Assembly: GCA_002328835.1 (NCBI GenBank)
Contig: DCWN01000042.1
Span: forward strand, 129,136 to 193,135
Reading direction: 5' to 3'
Source of the DNA: Acidobacteria bacterium UBA2161
Lineage (GTDB): Bacteria > Acidobacteriota > Vicinamibacteria > Vicinamibacterales > UBA823
DNA length: 64,000 bases
The notes beneath the pieces are model-generated. The model was not told the origin of the DNA and did no database searches. It worked only from the letters and a program-made list of their open reading frames with translations. Made by a program: the position numbers and the translations under genes. How positions within the stretch are numbered: position 1 is the first letter of the stretch; every line of letters begins with the position of its first letter. Shown here one piece after another: positions 53,604-61,538 of the stretch.

Positions 53604-54469
53604 ATGAGAGTCATCCGCGCCGCGGAAATGCGGATCTGCTTCGGCGTCAAGGACGCCCTCTACGTCACCACTCGGTTCCCGATCCGACCCAGGTCACGAT
53701 CCATGGCGAACTGGTTCACAACCCACACGTCACGACACGCCTGCGTGCGGCAGGCTTTCGGCAGTCCGCCGAGGACAACCGCGACACGGTCGCAAGGACG
53801 CCGCTCGTCCTCATCGCGGCGCACGGCCTGAGCCACACGGAACGGCACCGACTGTCAGCCGCCCACGAGGCGGTAATCGACACGACCTGCCCGCTCGTTC
53901 GACGCGCGCACGACGCCGCCGTCGAGCTGCAGGCCGAGCGCCGGCATCTCTTACTCATCGGCCAGCCCGGCCACGTCGAAGTACGAGGACTCATCGGTGA
54001 TCTGGACAGCTATGACGTGATCGCCGATCCGACTGCCGTCAGGCGCTACGAGCATCAGCGGCTAGGCATCGTGTCCCAGACCACCACGCCCCCGGACCTC
54101 GTCGCCGCCATCTGCACGCGCATCCAGCAGCGCAATCCACTCGCCGACATACGCGTGATCGATACGGTCTGCCAGCCCACCCGGCTTCGGCTGGACGCCG
54201 TCCTCGACCTGGTACAGCGTGTGGCCGCGATCGTAGTCGTCGGCGGACGCAACTCGAACAACACTCACCAACTGGTGCAACTCTGCCACGAGCATCGGAC
54301 CCCGGCGCTGCACGTCGAACGCGCGGATGAGCTGGACCCCGACTGGTTCGATGACGTCCACACCGTCGGACTGACGGCCGGCACATCGACGCTCGACGAA
54401 ACGGTCGACGAGGTCCACCGCGCGCTCGAACGGATGGGCCCGCATCGACAAGAGGTAGCGACGCTATGA
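53604..54469 (+). pseudogene. IspH/LytB-like 4Fe-4S reductase gene broken by one frameshift
   Basis: The first 24 codons read MRVIRAAEMRICFGVKDALYV, an IspH start with cluster Cys12. Homology then continues in another frame from about 53672-53681 (VPDPTQVTIHGELVHNP) through VIDTTCPLV (second Cys) and VIDTVCQPTR (third Cys) to VGLTAGTSTLDETVDEV and the stop at 54467-54469. All three cluster Cys and the AHG His are preserved; only one short indel near 53675 breaks it. The short type with TVCQPT suggests a paralogue rather than the main HMBPP reductase. Sequencing error, pseudogene or recoding are all possible. Confidence 0.75.
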
Positions 54470-55756
54470 ATACTCCAACGAGTCGTTTCGGCCGCACCCT
54501 TCGGCTCTCGCTAGCCTCGCTCCCCCTACTGACCGCACCGCTGCTCTCCGCCTGCGGCCCGATCTGCGAGACGGTCAACTCCTGGAGCGCCTGCTACTTC
54601 GACGTCCACCGCGACGACGCCTCGGCCGTGCGTTCCGAAATCGACGAGGCCCCGGCGGCCGCGCACACCGACGCCGTCGAGCGGGCTCGCCCACTGGCCC
54701 GTGCCTTCGTCGCCGACGAGAACCTCCCCGGGTTGTCGCTCGCGGTGGGAGTCGCCGGAGAGGTCGTCTGGGCCGAGGGCTTCGGGTGGGCCGATATCGA
54801 CGAGCGGCGCCTCGTGACGCCCAGCACGCTGTTCCGTATCGGAAGCGTTGCCAAACCGATGACCGCCGCGGCCGTTGGTCTGCTCGTCGAGCGCGGCCTG
54901 CTCGGCCTCGACGCGCCGGTGCGCGACTACGTGCCCGGCTTTCCCGAAAAGGCGTGGCCCGTCACGACGCGCCAGTTGATGGGCCACGTCGCCGGCGTGC
55001 GCCACTACGGCGACGACGACGAACTCCTGTACATGCGCGGCCGCTGCGCGAGCCCGGGGGGCGGGCTGGAACGCTTCGCCGACGATGCCTTGCACTTCCC
55101 CCCCCTACTCCAGCTACGGCTGGACCCTGGTCGGCGCCGTCGTCGAGGCGGCCGCGGACGAGCCCTTTCTCGACTTCATGCAGCGCGAGGTATTCGACCC
55201 TTCGGAGATGAAGGACACGGCGCTCGACGATGCTCGCCGGCCCGCTGCCCGGCGGACGCGCCTCTACTGGCCCTTCGCCGCTCGGAATCCGCGTCTCGGC
55301 GTCGAGTCTGCCAACGACGGCGACATCTCGTGCATCCAGGGCGCGGGCGCACTTCTCTCGACGCCGTCCGACGTCGCCCGTTTCGGCCTCGCGATGCTGG
55401 GCGGTCGCCTGCTGCGCTCCGACACGCTCGACCTGCTGCGAACGCCGCTCGAACTCGAGTCCGGCGAATCGACAGGGTACGGCCTTGGATGGTTCGTCCG
55501 GTCCGTACCCTTCGGAGAGGAGGCGACGACCGCCATCGGACACGGTGGCAGCACCGGCGGCGGCTCCACGTCGTTCCTGACGCTGCCCGAGCACGGCATC
55601 GTCGTCGCGGTGACCACCAACATCTCCTACGCCGGGAAGCTCCCCTCGCTCTCGCTGCGACTCGAACGGATCTTCGGCGGGATGGAGGCGCCGGCTTCCC
55701 AGGACCTCGACGGCGATTCCGCCCGCATCGACGAGTTCAGGCCGCGAGCCTGGTAG
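54466..55756 (+). pseudogene. Serine beta-lactamase-like (class C/AmpH-type) lipoprotein gene with frameshift at a C8 tract
   Basis: The ATG overlaps the IspH-like stop (ATGA). Signal with lipobox LLSAC (Cys30); SxxK motif at Ser127-Lys130 (RIGSVAKPM). At 55098-55105 a run of eight C shifts the frame. With seven C the reading becomes HFPPYSSYGWTLVGA, giving the YxN-type Tyr, and continues through VESANDGDISCIQGAGALLSTPSDVARF to the HxG motif (GHGGSTGGG) and the stop at 55754-55756. The intact product would be about 430 residues of the beta-lactamase/esterase superfamily, acting in the periplasm. As read, the upstream frame continues into Arg-rich noise. Confidence 0.8.
55098..55105. repeat. 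Homopolymer C8 tract at the frameshift
   Basis: Eight consecutive C. One fewer restores the beta-lactamase-like frame, so this tract is the exact site of the indel. Confidence 0.8.
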
Positions 55757-55785
55757 GTCGCTCTAGAGCCCTGCCCATAAGGAAT

Positions 55786-55810
55786 AGGGCCACGGCGACG
55801 AGGGCCACGG
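55786..55810. repeat. Two direct copies of AGGGCCACGG
   Basis: Copies at 55786-55795 and 55801-55810, in the 88-bp convergent gap, inside a larger inverted repeat GAGCCC (55766-55771)/GGGCTC (55813-55818). Possibly part of a bidirectional terminator region; there is no T-run. Confidence 0.35.
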
Positions 55811-55844
55811 ATGGGCTCATCATGAGCGACGGCGGGCGAACAGC

Positions 55845-57326
55845 TCAGACGCCGAGCGACCAGCCCCCGCGGTACTCGCGGCGAACGTACTGGTTGGCAT
55901 CCTCGAGATTCGTGATCCGCATCGCCTCGCCGTCCCAGAGCAGCTTCTTCCTGCCCAGATAGTGGGTCTGCTCGCGGTCTCGGTCGTCTAGGACGGATTC
56001 GCTGAGCATGAAGCTGCGGAGCGCGAGGTTGCCCATCAACACCATCTCGGTCAACGGCCCCGAGTAGTCGAAGTTCGAGCTGCACGACGCGCCACCCTTG
56101 CAGGCCTCTACCCAAACACGCTGGTGGCCCTCCGTATCGCCGTCGACGCGCGCCAGCGTGGGAGCCGGCTGCTCGAAATCCTCCATCCTCGACGTCGGCA
56201 AGAGCACCGGGTTGCGGCCGTAGGTCTCGCACATGAGGGAGCCGCGGCTCCCGACGAAGAGACACCCCCCGTCCCCGTCGCCCAGCATTTCGTCCTCCGC
56301 CAGCTCCGCCGGTCGGCGAGGCAAGAGGCCGCCGTCGTACCAGGTGACCTGCACGGGCGGCATCCCTTCGCGCGCGGGGAAATCGAAGTGGATCACCGAG
56401 GAGTTGGGCGCGCTGCCAAAGTTGGGCAGCGGCTCCCAGTCGTCGACGAAGACCGACGCGCTCGCCTCGACGCTCGTGGGGTACCCGAGCTTCAGCGCTT
56501 TGAAGATCGGGTCGATGATGTGGCAGGCCATATCCCCCAGGGCGCCGGTGCCGTAGTCCCACCACCCGCGCCAGCTGAATGGCAGGTAGGCAGGATGATA
56601 CGCGCGCACTGGGGCCGTGCCCAGCCAGAGATCCCAGTCCAGCGTGGCCGGCACGGGCGGTCTGTCGCGCGGGCGCGTGAGCCCCTGCGGCCAGACGGGC
56701 CGGTTGGTCCAGGCGTGAACGGTGCGCACCTCGCCGATCGCGCCGGCCCAAATCCACTCGCAGATCCGGCGGATGCCTTCACCGGAGTTTCCCTGGTTGC
56801 CCATCTGCGTGGCAACCCCGTAGCGCCGGGCCGCCTCGGTGAGCATGCGGGCCTCGTAGACATCGTGCGTCAACGGCTTTTCGACGTAGACGTGCTTGCC
56901 CAATTGCATCGCCGCCATCGCCACGACCGCGTGCATATGGTCCGGCGTCGCGACCATCACGGCGTCGATGCCGTCCGGCATCTCGTCGAACAACACGCGA
57001 TAGTCCTTGTAGCGCGTCGCGCCAGGAAACCGCTCGTAGGTGACGGCGGCCTGCTCGTCATCGACGTCGCACAGCGCGACGACGTTCTCGAGGGTCTTGC
57101 CGGTCTCCTCGGTGTAGCCACTGGCCCCGCGCAGGACGCCGGCACCTCGGCCGCCGACCCCAACACCGGCGATGTTGAGCCGGTCGCTCGGGGCTTGGTA
57201 GCCGGTCCCGCCGAGCACATGTCGCGGAACGATCATCACGCCCCCGGCAGCCAACGCCGATCCCAGGAACGTCCGCCGCGACAGATCGGACCGCGCGGCC
57301 CCGCTGGTCTTCTTTGAGGTGTTCAT
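55845..57326 (-). CDS. Tat-exported Gfo/Idh/MocA-family oxidoreductase
   Basis: A 493-residue protein with a Tat signal (DLSRRTFLGSALAAGG). The Rossmann domain follows (LNIAGVGVGGRGAGVL, then ALCDVD), then the catalytic motif VYVEKPLT with its Lys, ATQMGNQGNSGEG, and the substrate-domain segment WDYGTGALGDMACHIIDPIFKAL. Such exported members bind NAD tightly and act as sugar oxidoreductases or glycosidases. It ends the minus-strand carbohydrate cluster, 73 bp after the VOC gene. Confidence 0.9.
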   Translation of the reverse strand: MNTSKKTSGAARSDLSRRTFLGSALAAGGVMIVPRHVLGGTGYQAPSDRLNIAGVGVGGRGAGVLRGASGYTEETGKTLENVVALCDVDDEQAAVTYERFPGATRYKDYRVLFDEMPDGIDAVMVATPDHMHAVVAMAAMQLGKHVYVEKPLTHDVYEARMLTEAARRYGVATQMGNQGNSGEGIRRICEWIWAGAIGEVRTVHAWTNRPVWPQGLTRPRDRPPVPATLDWDLWLGTAPVRAYHPAYLPFSWRGWWDYGTGALGDMACHIIDPIFKALKLGYPTSVEASASVFVDDWEPLPNFGSAPNSSVIHFDFPAREGMPPVQVTWYDGGLLPRRPAELAEDEMLGDGDGGCLFVGSRGSLMCETYGRNPVLLPTSRMEDFEQPAPTLARVDGDTEGHQRVWVEACKGGASCSSNFDYSGPLTEMVLMGNLALRSFMLSESVLDDRDREQTHYLGRKKLLWDGEAMRITNLEDANQYVRREYRGGWSLGV

Positions 57327-57399
57327 GATCGAGTCCTCCCGGCTTCCGGCCCACCCGCTCAGCGCGAGACTAGCATAGTCGACACGAAACGCGAGACCG

Positions 57400-57651
57400 T
57401 CATGGCGTCTCGTAGATCTGGATCAGGTTGCCGCCAGTGTCGTCGAAGATCGCGATGGTCGCCGTGCCGACGGCGGTCGGTTCGGTGAAGAAGTCGACGC
57501 CCGATTCCCGCAACCGCTCGTAGGTCGCCGGCACGTCTTCGACCTCGAACGTGGGAACGGCGCCGCCGATCTGCTGGCCGCTCACGCCACCGCCCAGCAG
57601 GGCGACTGCCAAGACGGCCGCTCCGCACGCAAACGTCCTCGGCCTCTCCAT
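57400..57651 (-). CDS. Half-size secreted VOC (glyoxalase-fold) protein
   Basis: An 83-residue protein with a good ribosome site (GGAGAGGAGG) and a Sec signal (AAVLAVALLGGGVSGQ). The mature 55 residues contain only the second half of a VOC domain: FEVEDVPATYERLRESGVDFFTEP, then TATIAIFDDTGGNLIQIYE (the Glu metal ligand of the last strand). The usual first half with its His is absent. It could work as a domain-swapped oligomer, or be a deletion remnant. Confidence 0.65.
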   Translation of the reverse strand: MERPRTFACGAAVLAVALLGGGVSGQQIGGAVPTFEVEDVPATYERLRESGVDFFTEPTAVGTATIAIFDDTGGNLIQIYETP

Positions 57652-57677
57652 GCCTCCTCTCCTTCCCCACTCACGCG

Positions 57678-59705
57678 TCACGGCACCCGCTCGAAGACCA
57701 GGCTCATCAGATCGAGTCCCTGGCCGGACGATCGCGGATTCGTTCCGACCAACTTCAGCAGAACGACGTTCTCCCCTTCCGCGAACCCGAGTTCGGCCAA
57801 ACGCATCGGCCCGACCCGCTGGCGCGTCTCCCGATAGAGGTCGACGGCCTGGCCCTCGGCTCGCTCGTTCCGAAAGATCTGCACGGTTGCCTGGCCGGGC
57901 CCGGCCAGCGCTTCGATCGACACCGCGTAGGTGCCCGCCTCCGGCAACTCGCAGCGGAATCCCACGCTGTGGGGTCCGAACACATCCTCGCCCTCGGCGT
58001 TCACCTGGAGATAGCGTGTATTCACGCCGTCGATCGACTCCTCGAGCTTCGTCATGGTCATGCCTTGAAACGACAGAGAGTCAATCGGCACGCTCCAGCC
58101 GGGTCGGAAGACGATGCGATCGGGATCGGCGACCCGCCGTGCGGCCACGTCGGGAAGCTCCCAGGGCATCGTCGGTCGCTCCTCCGAGTAGAGATAGACA
58201 ACCGACGCGTAGTCGGTCGGCAGTCGGTTCTCCGTCGGCGCGTGCTCGATCGTCAGCCGAGCACTCGTGCGAAACGCATAGGCGTCGGTCAGCATGAAGC
58301 GATATCCGGCGCTCCGCCCGAGCGGATTCTTGTAGTCCAGGCACCCGCTGAGCGGCAACGACACACGTGACATCCAGCGCCCCGTCACGTTGTACCAGCC
58401 GCCATTAAAGAAGTCTTCGGAGCCGGTGCCATGAATGACCAGCTCGCCATCGAGGATCGCCTGATCGTCACCTTCGAAGAACCCGGTCTGCGCCGACTCG
58501 AACCCCTGCGCCTGCAACACGGCGCCGACAATGTGACCACGGCCCTGGGTATCCAGGAACGTGAACGGCTCGCCTTCCCTGGTCGGATTCTCGCGCCGCC
58601 AGAGCGCATAGAAGTGTCGTTCGTCCGGCATCCTTGAAATCTCGGCCCAGACCACCTCGACCTCCAGCTCGACCGGCGCGCCGCCGTCTCGCTCGAACGT
58701 CAGCTCGATCCGCGCCGACTGCTCGAACGGCATCGGGAGATAGAGGTAGTTCGTGTCGCCGGCGGTCCCTGCCACGACCGATCGCATCGCCGGATCGCCC
58801 CAGCTGTAGCCGAACAGGTCACCGACGGGGCTGAGCACGGCGGGCTCCTCGTCGCCATCCCAGAACATCCGGATGACGACGTCGCGTCCCTTTCCGGCGA
58901 ACGCCGATGCCGGAGCGAGCCGCAGGCCAGCGATCCGTCCCGGTCGGTCGGTCTCGAACAGCCTCGCCGATGCCCCGGGAGCGAGCGACACCGACCTGCG
59001 CTCGGTTCTCAACTCGGCGCCCGGAGGCGCCGCGCTGGCGCTGACATCCTCCCCCGCGGATTCGAATAGCTCGACCGCCGTCGCCAGGAGCTCGCGTGAC
59101 TCGGGCGTCTCGTACCCGTCGAAGGTCCGCACGTCGACGTCGTTCGGGTAGATGGCGTAGTTGATCTGGTAGAACTGAATCGTCTCAGCCCGGGCCACGA
59201 TCTTGATCGAGCGCTCGAACGGAATCGGCAGGTAGCAGTAGAACCCACCCGCTCCGTAGCCCACGACCGGCGAGACGAACGGCTCGCGCTCGCCGGTGAA
59301 CAGCTGCCTGAACGGGATCTCGAGCCGCGGTTCGGTCTCTCCATCAAAGTAGAAGGCAAAGACATCGTCCGTCGGCGTCGGGGTCCAGATACGGTAGATC
59401 GCTCCCGGACCGTCGAGCTCCGCCAGCACGAGCCCCTCCCCTTTTTGGCGGATGAACGAGTACGTCCCGGAAAAGCCGTCGTCGTTGCCGCCCGTGCGGT
59501 CGTAGCTCGAAAACGACCCGACCGTCGCGGAGCGTTTGAACCGTGGCAGATGATCCAGACGAGTCAGCTCCGCAAGCCCGATCGAGGCTGTGGCCGGCGG
59601 CGACGCACCCGGCTCGGGGGACGACGTTCCCGATTCGCACGCGACAAGGCCAAGCGCGCCGAGCAAGGCCAGGACCAATCCGACTCGAGCAACCCTTGCT
59701 GTCAT
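57678..59705 (-). CDS. GH172 / DUF2961 lipoprotein glycosidase
   Basis: A 675-residue protein with a lipoprotein signal (LGLVACES, Cys23). The two jelly rolls of the DUF2961 fold are marked by FSSYDRTGGNDDGF at about residue 66 and the region GDDQAILDGELVIHGTGSEDFFNGGWYN (split here as two blocks) at about 415. Characterised GH172 members release alpha-fructofuranose or alpha-arabinofuranose. The start ATG overlaps the stop of the upstream sugar dehydrogenase (ATGA), so the two are coupled. It would act at the cell surface or in the periplasm. Confidence 0.85.
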   Translation of the reverse strand: MTARVARVGLVLALLGALGLVACESGTSSPEPGASPPATASIGLAELTRLDHLPRFKRSATVGSFSSYDRTGGNDDGFSGTYSFIRQKGEGLVLAELDGPGAIYRIWTPTPTDDVFAFYFDGETEPRLEIPFRQLFTGEREPFVSPVVGYGAGGFYCYLPIPFERSIKIVARAETIQFYQINYAIYPNDVDVRTFDGYETPESRELLATAVELFESAGEDVSASAAPPGAELRTERRSVSLAPGASARLFETDRPGRIAGLRLAPASAFAGKGRDVVIRMFWDGDEEPAVLSPVGDLFGYSWGDPAMRSVVAGTAGDTNYLYLPMPFEQSARIELTFERDGGAPVELEVEVVWAEISRMPDERHFYALWRRENPTREGEPFTFLDTQGRGHIVGAVLQAQGFESAQTGFFEGDDQAILDGELVIHGTGSEDFFNGGWYNVTGRWMSRVSLPLSGCLDYKNPLGRSAGYRFMLTDAYAFRTSARLTIEHAPTENRLPTDYASVVYLYSEERPTMPWELPDVAARRVADPDRIVFRPGWSVPIDSLSFQGMTMTKLEESIDGVNTRYLQVNAEGEDVFGPHSVGFRCELPEAGTYAVSIEALAGPGQATVQIFRNERAEGQAVDLYRETRQRVGPMRLAELGFAEGENVVLLKLVGTNPRSSGQGLDLMSLVFERVP

Positions 59706-61495
59706 CGAGCGCCGTTCCTGCGCCGACGCACGTCTTCTTCGCTGACCCCGCTGGCGTTGTTGCCAAACCCCGCCCGGATGTAGGTCAGCAGTTCCGCGAC
59801 CTCCTCATCGGTCAGGAAGCTATGCTGCGGCATGACGTTGCTGTAACTCTCGCCGTTCACGTCGATGTCTCCCTCCATCCCATTCAGGGTGAGATCGATG
59901 AGCCGGCTCTTGTCGCCACTCACCCACTCGGTTCTGGCGATGGGCGGAAAGCGGGCACCGTCGCCTTCGCCATCGGCCTGATGGCAGGTCGCGCAATAGG
60001 ACTCGTACGTGAGCGCGCCTCCGGTGAGCACGGTGGGCGAAAGATTGTCGGCCACGGGATCGGGGGTGCGGATGTGGCTCAGCGTTTCGCGCGCCTTCAT
60101 CGCCGCCAGTTCGGCCTCCCCAAACGTCGCCGCGTCGCCGGTGAAGCGAATCCGCCAGATCGCCCCGTGCTCGGTTTCGCCAACATACATCGAGCCATCG
60201 GGTCCGATCGCGATGCTCATCGGGCGGAAGACCGCGTCACCAGCCGCCACGATCGGGTCGACCCGGGCGAATCCATCAGCGAAGACCTCCGTCGGGCCAC
60301 TGGGCTCACCGTCCTCGAACGGCACGAACCCGATGATGTAGCCCGACTGCGGATAGGGCCGCCGGTTGGTCGAGCCGTGGAACGCGATGAACGCACCATC
60401 TCGGTAGCGTGCAGGAAACTGCTCGCCTCGATAGAAGACGATGTCATTGGGCGCCCAGTGGCCCGGAAAGCCCCTGATGGGTAGGTCGTAGTTGCTGCAT
60501 CGGCCGACGATCTGCCCGTCTCCTCCGTACTCGGGAGCCAGTAGTTTCTTGCCCTGCAATTGGTCGTAGTAGCAATACGGCCAGCCAAAGTCCGTGCCCT
60601 CCGTGACTCGCAGGAATTCCTCGGCTGGCAACAAGGCACTTTCCCACGCGTTGAAATGATTGGAGAACATCCGCACCAGATCGTCGCGCCCGTGCATGAC
60701 GGTGTAGAGCGTGCGATCCACCGGGTTCCAATCCATGCCCACGAGGCTCCGGATTCCGGTGGCGAGTCGGACGCCATCTTCCTGGCTTTGATTCGGCGTG
60801 TCGGCATCGAATCGCCAGACGCCACCGTAGGGCTCGAGCTGTGGACACGGATCCACGCCTGGCTGTCCCGGGGTGCGCTTGGGATCCTGACAGGCATTGG
60901 ACGGCGCGCCGAAGGGCACGAAGATATGTCCCTCGTCGTCGAACGCGATCGGCTTCCCAACGTGTTCGCGTGCGGGCGGCTCGTTGGGGTCGATGACGAT
61001 GGCCTCCATCTCCCCCGCCGGCACCAACTCGCCAGGGCGCAGCGGTTGGCGGTAGACCGTCTTCTGCGAACTGAAGTACAGGTAGCCCTCGTGGATCCGC
61101 ATGGCGGTCCCGTAGCGGCCAAAGATCGGATAGTTCCCGAAGTATCCGACCTCGTCGATTCGCCCGTCTCCGTCCGTGTCGCGCAAGACCGCGTTGCCTT
61201 GCTCTTCGTGGACATCGCGGAGCTTCACGTACACATCACCCTCGTCATCCACGGCGATGTGGCGAACCCGGCCCTCGAGCTGATTGATCAGCGCCTGCGC
61301 CTCGAACCCGTCCGGCAGGAACAGTCCACCGTTCTCTTCCAGGTCAAGACGGACTTCGTCCTCAAGGGCGTCCTGTCCGGCCGCTCCGCTCGCTATGGAC
61401 ACGAGGCTCAGGAACAGGCCGAGCACAAGGATCTTGCGAGCCGCAAGGCTCGCCCAGGGTTCACCACTCGAGAGCGACTGCTTGTCCGTGATCAT
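59702..61495 (-). CDS. Secreted PQQ-type sugar dehydrogenase with C-terminal cytochrome c domain
   Basis: A 597-residue protein. After a signal (ILVLGLFLSLVSIASGAAG) comes a six-bladed soluble-glucose-dehydrogenase-like propeller (VRHIAVDDEGDVYVKLRD, RSLVGMDWNPVDRTLYTVMHGRDDL, FRPMSIAIGPDGSMYVGETEHGAIWRI), then a cytochrome c domain with C501/C504/H505 (CATCH). In this arrangement the cofactor oxidises a sugar and the attached heme takes the electrons. The ATG at 61495 was chosen because the frame upstream overlaps the ADOP end. Downstream the GH172 gene starts inside its stop. Confidence 0.87.
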   Translation of the reverse strand: MITDKQSLSSGEPWASLAARKILVLGLFLSLVSIASGAAGQDALEDEVRLDLEENGGLFLPDGFEAQALINQLEGRVRHIAVDDEGDVYVKLRDVHEEQGNAVLRDTDGDGRIDEVGYFGNYPIFGRYGTAMRIHEGYLYFSSQKTVYRQPLRPGELVPAGEMEAIVIDPNEPPAREHVGKPIAFDDEGHIFVPFGAPSNACQDPKRTPGQPGVDPCPQLEPYGGVWRFDADTPNQSQEDGVRLATGIRSLVGMDWNPVDRTLYTVMHGRDDLVRMFSNHFNAWESALLPAEEFLRVTEGTDFGWPYCYYDQLQGKKLLAPEYGGDGQIVGRCSNYDLPIRGFPGHWAPNDIVFYRGEQFPARYRDGAFIAFHGSTNRRPYPQSGYIIGFVPFEDGEPSGPTEVFADGFARVDPIVAAGDAVFRPMSIAIGPDGSMYVGETEHGAIWRIRFTGDAATFGEAELAAMKARETLSHIRTPDPVADNLSPTVLTGGALTYESYCATCHQADGEGDGARFPPIARTEWVSGDKSRLIDLTLNGMEGDIDVNGESYSNVMPQHSFLTDEEVAELLTYIRAGFGNNASGVSEEDVRRRRNGAR

Positions 61496-61538
61496 CGCAT
61501 GCAAAAGGGGCTCGGAGTCCCGGCACCATATCGGTCCT

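Noticed and set aside
54466..55756. True antibiotic beta-lactamase
   Set aside because: Superfamily motifs alone do not separate beta-lactamases from esterases and peptidases, and the frame is broken as given.
55786..55810. Direct repeat as a CRISPR or integration site
   Set aside because: Only two 10-bp copies with a 5-bp spacer and no cas, integrase or tRNA gene nearby.
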